NCBI GenBank assembly: GCA_026785865.1
Contig: JAJAZG010000352.1
Location: 1-5,160, forward strand
DNA length: 5,160 nt
Source: Pseudanabaena sp. CAN_BIN31
GTDB lineage: Bacteria; Cyanobacteriota; Cyanobacteriia; Pseudanabaenales; Pseudanabaenaceae
Reading direction: 5' to 3'
Part shown: piece by piece, positions 1 to 5,107 of the stretch
Numbering within the stretch: the stretch's first letter is position 1
Layout: every line of letters starts with the position of its first letter
Notes under the pieces: model-generated
What the model was told of the DNA's origin: nothing
What the model saw: the letters and a program-made list of their open reading frames with translations, nothing else
Databases searched by the model: none
Translations under genes and position numbers: made by a program

Positions 1-43
1 CTTATACCCTGTATAGGTTTTTGTAGTTAAAGTTAAGATAATT

Positions 44-77
44 GTCCATTTTCGGGGCATCGAACCCCTCAATGGAC
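44..77 (-). repeat. Right-end-like hairpin of the IS605-type element
   Basis: The 7-nt arms 44-50 (GTCCATT) and 71-77 (AATGGAC) are perfect inverse complements. Inside them a 4-bp GGGG/CCCC stem (54-57 with 65-68) encloses a 7-nt loop. IS200/IS605 transposases (TnpA) recognise sub-terminal imperfect hairpins of this kind rather than terminal inverted repeats. The position just 3' of the omega-RNA-like scaffold on the minus strand fits a right end. The matching left end was not found, so this role is inferred. Confidence 0.5.
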
Positions 78-153
78 GCGCTTTCATCCCGTCGCTCACC
101 CTTGTAAACGGGTAGAGCGCGGGGCTTCCCGCTTGTTAAGCTAAAGAGTTTAC

Positions 154-167
154 AAGCCATATGGCTT
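154..167. repeat. Perfect 14-bp palindrome at the edge of the omega-RNA-like element
   Basis: AAGCCATATGGCTT is its own reverse complement over all 14 bases and touches the upstream arm of the candidate pseudoknot (148-156). It could be the first stem of the structured RNA, part of an element end, or a protein-binding site. Nothing in the sequence decides between these. Confidence 0.5.
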
Positions 168-217
168 TTAGGGCTTAATTATCAGGAACCAAAATAACTT
201 TGCGATACAATTAGTTT

Positions 218-245
218 TTGATTGAATACTATCTGAATCTAAAAT
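218..245 (+). promoter_or_regulatory. Candidate promoter for tgt
   Basis: TTGATT (218-223) and TAAAAT (240-245) match the -35 and -10 consensus at four and five of six positions, with a 16-bp spacer. Transcription would start only about 10 nt before the proposed CTG codon at 265. That is close to the AGGA ribosome-binding element at 252-255, so the true start may lie further upstream. The evidence is weak in such AT-rich DNA. Confidence 0.25.
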
Positions 246-251
246 AAACCT

Positions 252-255
252 AGGA
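252..255 (+). promoter_or_regulatory. Ribosome binding site supporting the CTG start of tgt
   Basis: AGGA lies 9 nt before CTG at 265-267, a normal Shine-Dalgarno distance. No comparable motif precedes the GTG at 349. This site is one reason for choosing the upstream start. Confidence 0.4.
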
Positions 256-264
256 TTACAAGCT

Positions 265-1407
265 CTGAATAACTTCACTTTTAAATTAGAATGCCAATGC
301 TCCACCACTGATGCCAGAGTTGGGCAGTTTCATACACCCCATGGAGTTGTGCATACACCAAGGTTTATGCCCGTTGGCACATTAGCAAACGTAAAAACTG
401 TCACTCCTGCCCAACTCAAAGACTGCAAAGCCGAAATGGTCTTAGCAAATACCTATCACCTCCATCTCCAACCAGGTGAAGATATTGTCGCCGAAGCAGG
501 TGGACTACATAAATTTATGAATTGGGATGGACCAATCCTGACCGATTCAGGCGGATTTCAAGTTTTCAGTCTCAGTGACATTAGTTCGATTAGTGAAGAT
601 GGCGTACAGTTCCGATCGCCTCGCGATGGCAAGATGATTAATCTCACCCCCGAAAAATCGATTCAAATTCAGAATCAACTGGGTGCAGATGTAATCATGG
701 CTTTTGACGAATGCGCTCCCTACCCAGCCACCTATGAAGCCGTCGAACTAGCAGGAAAGCGCACCACACGCTGGCTAGAGCGCTGCATCAAAGCTCACGA
801 TCGCCAAGATATTCAAGCTCTATTCGGCATCGTCCAAGGTGGAGTCTATTTAGATTTGCGCCAACAATCAGCGCGTGAGTTAATCGAATTTGATTTACCT
901 GGATATGCGATCGGCGGCGTGAGTGTCGGTGAACCGCCAGAATTAATTGAAAAAATTGTCAAAGCAATCACTCCATTACTCCCAACCGACAAACCGCGTT
1001 ACCTCATGGGTGTCGGCACATACAAAGAAATGGCGCAAGCTGTCGCCGCAGGGATTGACCTTTTTGATTGCGTGATTCCCACCCGATTTGCGCGGCATAG
1101 TGTCGCTCTAGTCAAAGGCGAGCGTTGGAATCTTAAAAATCAAAAATTTAAGCGCGATTTTACTCCTATAGATCGCGACTGTACCTGCTATGCTTGTCAG
1201 AACTTCTCTCGTGCTTATGTCAGTCATTTAGTGCGATCGCAAGAAATTCTCGGTTATACATTGCTATCAATCCATAACATTACTGAGCTTATTCGATTCA
1301 CGCAGCAAATGCGCCAAGCCATTATCGAAAATCGCTTTGTCGAAAAATTTGGTCATTACCTAACGGGATCTTCAAGTTCATCTTTTACAGAAGAGATTCA
1401 TAAATGA
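265..1407 (+). CDS. tgt: tRNA-guanine(34) transglycosylase (queuine/preQ1 tRNA-ribosyltransferase)
   Basis: This enzyme exchanges guanine-34 of GUN-anticodon tRNAs (Asp, Asn, His, Tyr) for preQ1 on the way to queuosine. It acts in the cytoplasm as a TIM-barrel homodimer. Counting from CTG 265 the protein has 380 residues, the usual bacterial length. Visible hallmarks are the base-binding Asp94 in LTDSGGFQ, Asp148 in MAFDEC, the specificity loop around YAIGGVSVGEP, the nucleophile Asp268 in GIDLFDCVIPTR, and zinc ligands Cys306, Cys308, Cys311 and His337 (CTCYAC and SIHNI). The frame is open back to 226. It encodes conserved N-terminal sequence (NFTFKLECQC through FHTPHGVVHTPRFMP) before the GTG at 349. 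The only near-canonical in-frame codon ahead of that sequence is CTG at 265, with AGGA at 252. The function is near certain; the start is inferred. The stop overlaps the next gene by 4 bp. The protein ends in a short serine run. Confidence 0.95.
   Translation: MNNFTFKLECQCSTTDARVGQFHTPHGVVHTPRFMPVGTLANVKTVTPAQLKDCKAEMVLANTYHLHLQPGEDIVAEAGGLHKFMNWDGPILTDSGGFQVFSLSDISSISEDGVQFRSPRDGKMINLTPEKSIQIQNQLGADVIMAFDECAPYPATYEAVELAGKRTTRWLERCIKAHDRQDIQALFGIVQGGVYLDLRQQSARELIEFDLPGYAIGGVSVGEPPELIEKIVKAITPLLPTDKPRYLMGVGTYKEMAQAVAAGIDLFDCVIPTRFARHSVALVKGERWNLKNQKFKRDFTPIDRDCTCYACQNFSRAYVSHLVRSQEILGYTLLSIHNITELIRFTQQMRQAIIENRFVEKFGHYLTGSSSSSFTEEIHK
1389..1395 (+). promoter_or_regulatory. Ribosome binding site for the LapA-like gene, inside tgt
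   Basis: AGAAGAG near the end of tgt lies 8 nt before ATG 1404 and 11 nt before a second ATG at 1407. The purine-rich run suits translational coupling at the overlapping ATGA junction. It favours the first ATG slightly. Confidence 0.4.
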
Positions 1408-1763
1408 TGCGTTTATTCCTATATTTCTTTCTCTGGATGCTGTCAATGGCGATCGCGGTTTTTGCAGGTCAAAACACATATCTAGTTAACTTGAAATTTT
1501 TCTCCTTTGAGTCAGTCAAATTACCCCTAGGGCTAGTGTTAGTCTTCTCGGCTGGCTTAGGAGCTATATTTGTTAATTTCTGGCAAAGCTCAATGAGTTT
1601 TGATATGCCAACTATACCGAAGTTTTCTGGTTTTACTGAGCAAAATCCTCCTTCAAAAAATCAATTTACGACGAATAAATCAGATGTAAAAAAAGATATT
1701 CCAAGGAAAACGAAGAAAGCGAAAGATGATTTTGGTGAAGACTGGGATGAAGACTGGGGGTAG
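1404..1763 (+). CDS. Small LapA-domain-like membrane protein with acidic Asp/Trp tail
   Basis: The 119-residue product has two hydrophobic segments, about residues 3-22 and 41-60. They are joined by a loop with GQNTYLVNLKFFSF, the QN-x-V-x-L-x-F pattern of LapA/DUF1049 proteins. A hydrophilic basic tail (residues about 80-107, many Lys) follows, ending in DDFGEDWDEDWG. LapA in enterobacteria belongs to a control circuit for lipopolysaccharide synthesis; the job of cyanobacterial members is not established, so no specific role is claimed. Likely topology is a two-pass hairpin in the inner membrane with the charged tail in the cytoplasm, an inference from the positive residues after the second segment. 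The start overlaps the tgt stop (ATGA), so the two genes are probably co-transcribed and translationally coupled. A strong terminator follows after about 20 nt. Confidence 0.75.
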   Translation: MMRLFLYFFLWMLSMAIAVFAGQNTYLVNLKFFSFESVKLPLGLVLVFSAGLGAIFVNFWQSSMSFDMPTIPKFSGFTEQNPPSKNQFTTNKSDVKKDIPRKTKKAKDDFGEDWDEDWG

Positions 1764-1781
1764 ACAGTCTTAAACATGTAA

Positions 1782-1841
1782 GCTATAAAACCCAAAAAGC
1801 TTTAGCGTTCACTAAAGCTTTTTGGGTTTTATAGCGTTTTT
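1782..1841 (+). terminator. Intrinsic terminator of the tgt-lapA-like unit, 24-bp perfect stem
   Basis: Positions 1782-1805 and 1812-1835 are exact reverse complements over 24 bases, with a 6-nt loop (CGTTCA) and a T-run at 1837-1841. The position, right after the LapA-like stop, fits a Rho-independent terminator. The stem is unusually long and AT-rich for a terminator, so it may also be a copy of a dispersed palindromic repeat. Confidence 0.8.
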
Positions 1842-1851
1842 GCCTGCCTGT

Positions 1852-1864
1852 ATTACAATGTAAT
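1852..1864. promoter_or_regulatory. Small dyad upstream of the methyltransferase gene
   Basis: ATTAC-AAT-GTAAT is a 5-bp inverted repeat with a 3-nt centre, 32 nt before the ATG at 1897. It lies in the only region that can hold the methyltransferase promoter, between the terminator and the start codon; TATTCT at 1868-1873 could serve as a -10 element. It might be an operator, but no regulator family is recognised. A 5-bp dyad can occur by chance. Confidence 0.2.
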
Positions 1865-1896
1865 CTCTATTCTGATATATAGATGCTTTGTGGATT

Positions 1897-3243
1897 ATGG
1901 GAAGTCAAAGACCGATCGCTGTCGATTTATTTGCTGGCGCGGGTGGGATGACGCTTGGCTTTGAGCAAGCAGGATTTGATGTACTTGCATCGGTGGAAAT
2001 CGATCCGATCCATTGTGCGATCCATGAATATAATTTTCCGATGTGGAAGGCGATCTGTGCCAGTGTCACGAATATTTCAGGGGATGATATTCGTGCAAAA
2101 TCAAAAATAGGCGATCGCGAAGTCGATGTAGTTTTTGGGGGGCCACCATGCCAAGGTTTTTCGCTGATGGGCAAACGCGCTTTTGACGATCCGCGCAATC
2201 AGTTGGTATCGCATTTTATGCGATTGGTAACGGAACTGAATGCTAAGTATTTTGTGATGGAAAATGTCAAAGGCTTGACTTTAGGCTCTCATCGACAATT
2301 TTTAGATGAGGTGATTGAAAGCTTCGGGCAGAACGGATATAAAGTTTTGCAAGATTATAAAGTTCTAGATGCTTCTCATTTTGGTGTACCTCAACATCGC
2401 GAAAGATTATTTCTAATTGGTTGTCGTCAAGATTTACCACTTCCCGATTACCCATCACCAATTACCAAACCTGCTAAGGCAAAACGTATTTCTAAAGAGG
2501 TTGCAGAATTACAGGATTGTCCAACTGTACATGATGCGATCGCGGATTTACCTGATATTAATAACTACCAAGAATTAAGCGATCGCGATTGGTGTATCGC
2601 CAAGTATAAAGATCCTATGAGCTTTTACAGTGAATATTTACGCGGATTATTAGCCGATCCGCATAATCTCGCCTATCCTCGCCAATACGACCCCGAACTG
2701 CTTACTTCTAGTATTAAAACCGTCCATACACCAGTCTTAATTGCTCGTTTTCTTGCCACAGCTAATGGAGAAGTCGATAAGATTAGCAGGTTTTTAAAAC
2801 TCGATCCTGATGGTATCTGCAACACCTTAAGAGCAGGTACTCCTAGCAATCGTGGCGCATTTACGGCTCCGCGTCCGATTCATCCCGAACAACCACGTTG
2901 TATCACAGTGCGCGAGGCGGCTAGATTGCATTCTTATCCCGATTGGTTCCGCTTTCACGTGACTAAATGGCATGGATTTCGCCAAATTGGTAACTCAGTG
3001 CCGCCATTGTTGGCGAGAGCCGTTGCTCATCAATTGCGTGAGGTGTTGGGAGCAAATCCGAATAAACCGACAGAAATGATTCGTTTAGAAAATGATCAAT
3101 TATTACGCTTAAAAATGGTTGCTGCCGCCAAAAAATTTGGGGTGGATTCCCATGTTATTGAGTCTAGAGTTAGTCGAAAAAAAGTACTATTCCCTGATCC
3201 AGCGTGTTGTGCCATCTTTTTGATCGATGAGAGTAATATTTAA
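1897..3243 (+). CDS. Orphan C5-cytosine DNA methyltransferase, probably CGATCG (HIP1 core) specific
   Basis: The enzyme transfers methyl groups from S-adenosylmethionine to cytosine C5 in DNA. The class motifs appear in order in the 448-residue protein: I (DLFAGAGG, 10-17), IV with catalytic Cys85 (GGPPCQGFS), VI (ENV, 122-124), VIII (QHRER, 166-170), a target-recognition region (about 175-330), IX (RCITVREAARLHSYPDWF, 334-351) and X (GNSVPP, 365-370). From memory, the overall sequence resembles M.Ssp6803I of Synechocystis and DmtC of Anabaena, which modify CGATCG; specificity here is inferred. No restriction nuclease is adjacent, so it is probably solitary. ATG 1897 is preferred over TTG 1888 because typical homologues start only a few residues before motif I; neither has a clear ribosome-binding site. 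The last 18 residues, after a basic RKK end, are encoded antisense to the 3' end of cysS. Confidence 0.92.
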   Translation: MGSQRPIAVDLFAGAGGMTLGFEQAGFDVLASVEIDPIHCAIHEYNFPMWKAICASVTNISGDDIRAKSKIGDREVDVVFGGPPCQGFSLMGKRAFDDPRNQLVSHFMRLVTELNAKYFVMENVKGLTLGSHRQFLDEVIESFGQNGYKVLQDYKVLDASHFGVPQHRERLFLIGCRQDLPLPDYPSPITKPAKAKRISKEVAELQDCPTVHDAIADLPDINNYQELSDRDWCIAKYKDPMSFYSEYLRGLLADPHNLAYPRQYDPELLTSSIKTVHTPVLIARFLATANGEVDKISRFLKLDPDGICNTLRAGTPSNRGAFTAPRPIHPEQPRCITVREAARLHSYPDWFRFHVTKWHGFRQIGNSVPPLLARAVAHQLREVLGANPNKPTEMIRLENDQLLRLKMVAAAKKFGVDSHVIESRVSRKKVLFPDPACCAIFLIDESNI

Positions 3244-4974
3244 AGCCTTAAGCTCATTCCGAATGCGATCGCCTTCTTGATAATTTTTTGCCTTCTTCGC
3301 CTCAATTCTCTTCTGGATTAAAGATTCAATATCAGCTTCACTGATACCATCTTTCTGAACTTGATGATCGCTAACTTCAGTCCCAAAACCCAACACATCA
3401 GTCATGTATTTTAGAGTTTGCCATTCTTGAAATAAGGCTTGAGATAAGGCTTGCTTTGAGAGTGAAGGACGAGATTGTGGTTTACCAGAGTGAAGGATAG
3501 AATTGCGCTCAGAACGCAATTTTTTCGCTAATTCAAACACATAGGATAGAGCAATGGAAGTATTAAAATCATTATCCATAGCTTTTTCAAATTGACAAAT
3601 CATCTTAATATCTGTAATTTTAAGCAGTTTTTCAATGATATTTGTAAAACTTCTAATAATTTTTATAGCATCTTCTCTAATTGTTTTAAATTTAGATTCA
3701 TTGTCTAACTCAGATTCATTGCCTAAATTAATCATTGCTTGACTTTTAGGCATAGTCCAAATCTCAAAATTAAAATTGTGAATCAACTTGGCACGAGACA
3801 ACAAACCTTGATATGTCCAATCTTGCTTAATGTTGTCATAATCATCATTTTTATCAAGCCGAAGACGTTCGAGATTTTCAAATGTCTTCGACTCTGCTTC
3901 CTTGATGCTAGATAACCATCCATTTTTCTCGTTGCACATATTAAGAATATTAGGTTTTTTCCAATCGAGCTTCTTGTTAAAATCATTAAAAAACAATATT
4001 CCATCACGAACCATCTCCCAACTCTTATTAGCAGCATCAATTGCTTCTCGTGTAAAGTCAATTGGTTTACGATATTGTGCTTGCAAAATAAAAAGACGGA
4101 TTGCCATCGGATCGAAAAATTCAAATAGATCGCGAATGGTTTTGAAATTATGCAGCGATTTTGACATTTTCTCGCCATCAATATTCACAAACCCATTATG
4201 CATCCAGTACTTTGCTAGAGGCTTTTTATCATAAGCAACTTCTGATTGGGCAATTTCATTCTCATGGTGTGGAAATTTCAAATCCGATCCTCCCGCATGA
4301 ATATCAATTGTCCCTTTAAATTGCGATCGCACCATCGCCGAGCATTCAATATGCCAACCCGGCCGCCCATCGCCCCAAGGTGATGCCCAAAAAGGCTCGT
4401 TAGGTTTAGCAGATTTCCATAGGGCAAAGTCAAAGGGATAGCGCTTCTGTGCTTCATGTTCATCGACACGACCGCTTGCACCCGCTTGCATATCTTCTAG
4501 CTTCCGCCCTGAGAGCTTGCCATAGCTAGGGAATTTCTGCACTGCGTAATAGATATCGCCGCCCGATGCATAGGCATATTCGCGATCGATTAGTTGCTGA
4601 ATTAGTTCAATAATTTCGGGAATTGATTCTGTCGCACGGGGGTAAGCATCGGCTTTGGCAATATTTAGCTTTGCCATATCTTCATCATAGGCAGCGATAT
4701 ATTGATTTGCGATCGCCTGCATTGTCGTGTTACGTTCTTGCGCCCTTTTTAAAATCTTGTCATCAATATCGGTAATATTCTGAACAAACTTGACTTGATA
4801 TTTTGTTGCGAGATAGCGCCGAATCATATCCCAAACTACATAGGCTCTAGCATGACCCAAATGGCAATAGTCATAGACCGTTACACCACAAACATACATT
4901 TTCACAATTCCCGCTTCGAGGGGAATAAAGTCTTCTTTGCGTCTGGCGATCGTGTTGTAAATGCGAAGGGTCAT
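3187..4974 (-). CDS. cysS: Cysteinyl-tRNA synthetase with a large internal insertion
   Basis: This class I synthetase charges tRNA-Cys with cysteine in the cytoplasm and is normally essential. Key features are intact: zinc ligands Cys29 (CGVTVYD), Cys211 (HIECSAM), His236 and Glu240 (HHENE); the HIGH motif as HLGH (38-41); and KMSKS (269-273). The C-terminal EGDRIRNEL and GTTRW segments are also standard. At 595 residues it is over 100 longer than the 460-490 usual in bacteria. The excess sits between DFTREAIDAANKSWE (307-320) and the conserved FEKAMDNDFNT (462-472), roughly residues 339-460, and is Asn/Lys/Ile rich. The frame stays open throughout and the ends are conserved, so the gene looks functional. 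ATG 4972-4974 starts the expected MTLRIYNT; no clear Shine-Dalgarno precedes it. The gene stands alone, convergent with the methyltransferase (57-bp overlap) and divergent from the gene at 5108. Confidence 0.96.
   Translation of the reverse strand: MTLRIYNTIARRKEDFIPLEAGIVKMYVCGVTVYDYCHLGHARAYVVWDMIRRYLATKYQVKFVQNITDIDDKILKRAQERNTTMQAIANQYIAAYDEDMAKLNIAKADAYPRATESIPEIIELIQQLIDREYAYASGGDIYYAVQKFPSYGKLSGRKLEDMQAGASGRVDEHEAQKRYPFDFALWKSAKPNEPFWASPWGDGRPGWHIECSAMVRSQFKGTIDIHAGGSDLKFPHHENEIAQSEVAYDKKPLAKYWMHNGFVNIDGEKMSKSLHNFKTIRDLFEFFDPMAIRLFILQAQYRKPIDFTREAIDAANKSWEMVRDGILFFNDFNKKLDWKKPNILNMCNEKNGWLSSIKEAESKTFENLERLRLDKNDDYDNIKQDWTYQGLLSRAKLIHNFNFEIWTMPKSQAMINLGNESELDNESKFKTIREDAIKIIRSFTNIIEKLLKITDIKMICQFEKAMDNDFNTSIALSYVFELAKKLRSERNSILHSGKPQSRPSLSKQALSQALFQEWQTLKYMTDVLGFGTEVSDHQVQKDGISEADIESLIQKRIEAKKAKNYQEGDRIRNELKALNITLIDQKDGTTRWIRE
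3432..3453. repeat. Tandem 12-bp repeat in the 3' part of cysS
   Basis: ATAAGGCTTG occurs at 3432-3441 and again at 3444-3453, a 12-bp period. It encodes a QALSQAL-type duplication in the C-terminal region, next to the conserved FQEWQTL segment. It is probably replication slippage tolerated in a helix. Confidence 0.5.
3595..3960 (-). other. AT-rich in-frame insertion inside cysS
   Basis: This part encodes about 120 residues (roughly 339-460) that have no counterpart in ordinary bacterial CysS. By hand count, positions 3601-3960 are about 30% G+C, against about 43% at 4381-4440 and 63% at 4321-4380 in the catalytic part. It contains no HIP1 octamer. The peptide is hydrophilic, without membrane segments, so it is not the membrane-anchoring CAAD domain known from some cyanobacterial synthetases. 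The boundaries are approximate. Confidence 0.6.
3694..3726. repeat. Tandem 18-bp near-repeat in the cysS insertion
   Basis: AGATTCATTGTCTAA (3694-3708) and AGATTCATTGCCTAA (3712-3726) differ at one base and are offset by 18 bp. The encoded peptide is a duplicated L-G/D-N-E-S unit. It lies in the AT-rich insertion and suggests recent local slippage or duplication. Confidence 0.6.
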
Positions 4975-5014
4975 GGATTTAAATATATATAGACGTGCGA
5001 AAAGGCGCGAAGCA

Positions 5015-5020
5015 ATTATA
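5015..5020 (-). promoter_or_regulatory. Candidate -10 element of cysS
   Basis: On the minus strand this reads TATAAT, a perfect consensus, preceded directly by TG. It lies about 40 nt before the cysS ATG. No good -35 hexamer is visible at 16-18 bp spacing. The position between divergent genes supports a promoter here. Confidence 0.4.
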
Positions 5021-5062
5021 CAGTAAAGAGCGAGAGAATGCGCCCAATGATAATGCAGCCTT

Positions 5063-5068
5063 TATACT
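5063..5068 (+). promoter_or_regulatory. Candidate -10 element of the gene starting at 5108
   Basis: TATACT matches the -10 consensus at five of six positions and lies about 40 nt before the ATG. No convincing -35 is visible. With the opposite-strand element at 5015-5020 it would make a compact divergent promoter region (4975-5107). Confidence 0.35.
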
Positions 5069-5094
5069 AAGTAAACGTGATATCAAAATCAACT

Positions 5095-5099
5095 AGGAG
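5095..5099 (+). promoter_or_regulatory. Ribosome binding site of the gene starting at 5108
   Basis: AGGAG lies 8 nt before ATG 5108. It is the clearest Shine-Dalgarno in the window and fixes the start of the partial gene. Confidence 0.7.
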
Positions 5100-5107
5100 T
5101 TAATACC

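Larger units (their letters stand above)
44..167 (-). ncRNA. omega-RNA-like structured element (IS200/IS605 right-end relic or MITE)
   Basis: Read on the minus strand, this stretch carries GGAAGCCCCG, then a hairpin, then CGGGATG. That pattern is characteristic of the guide-RNA scaffold at the 3' end of tnpB genes in IS200/IS605 elements. The central hairpin pairs CGCTC(T)ACCC (118-109 region) with GGGTGAGCG (about 100-92), and flanking CCCG/CGGG can extend it. Its loop contains GTTTACAAG (109-101 on the plus strand), which is complementary over 9 bp to CTTGTAAAC upstream (156-148), so a pseudoknot is possible. A perfect 14-bp palindrome (154-167) opens the element and a long hairpin (44-77) closes it. 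In an intact element tnpB would lie at higher coordinates, but I see no TnpB sequence there, only tgt. I infer a relic or a tnpB-less derivative; whether it is transcribed is unknown. Confidence 0.6.
1233..4716. repeat. HIP1 octamers (GCGATCGC), eight scattered copies
   Basis: Copies start at 1233, 1449, 2111, 2536, 2579, 3265, 4323 and 4709. HIP1 is the highly over-represented palindrome of many cyanobacterial genomes. All eight lie in coding sequence, and three fall inside the methyltransferase gene. Additional CGATCG cores outside full octamers occur near 613, 799, 908, 1913, 4582 and 4947. The span given covers the first to last full copy, not one continuous repeat. Confidence 0.9.

Noticed and set aside
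1..17. Small hairpin TATAC-CCT-GTATA at the window start
   Set aside because: It has a 5-bp stem with a 3-nt loop in AT-rich DNA, is likely by chance, and no upstream context is available.
51..70. tRNA T-arm on the minus strand (GGGGTTCGATGCCCC)
   Set aside because: The stem-loop resembles a T-arm, but the adjoining sequence pairs as one hairpin (44-50 with 71-77). No anticodon arm, D-arm or acceptor stem can be built around it.
168..348. Remnant of tnpB upstream of the omega-RNA-like element
   Set aside because: I translated minus-strand frames across roughly 161-240 and found only short open stretches with no recognisable TnpB residues. The plus strand from 265 encodes conserved Tgt sequence.
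1905..2198. Minus-strand open frame inside the methyltransferase gene
   Set aside because: It is the shadow of a strongly conserved coding region (motifs I and IV) and shows no protein-like features of its own.
3783..4481. Several other open frames overlapping cysS (3783-4181, 3902-4234, 4278-4481)
   Set aside because: CysS is unambiguous across this span, and the alternatives have no family resemblance, start signals or domain structure.
1897..4974. A complete restriction-modification system
   Set aside because: Only the methyltransferase is present; its neighbours are a terminator and cysS. The Uma2-like gene at 5108 has a nuclease fold by family, but it is separated by cysS, and Uma2 genes are too common in cyanobacteria to imply a link.
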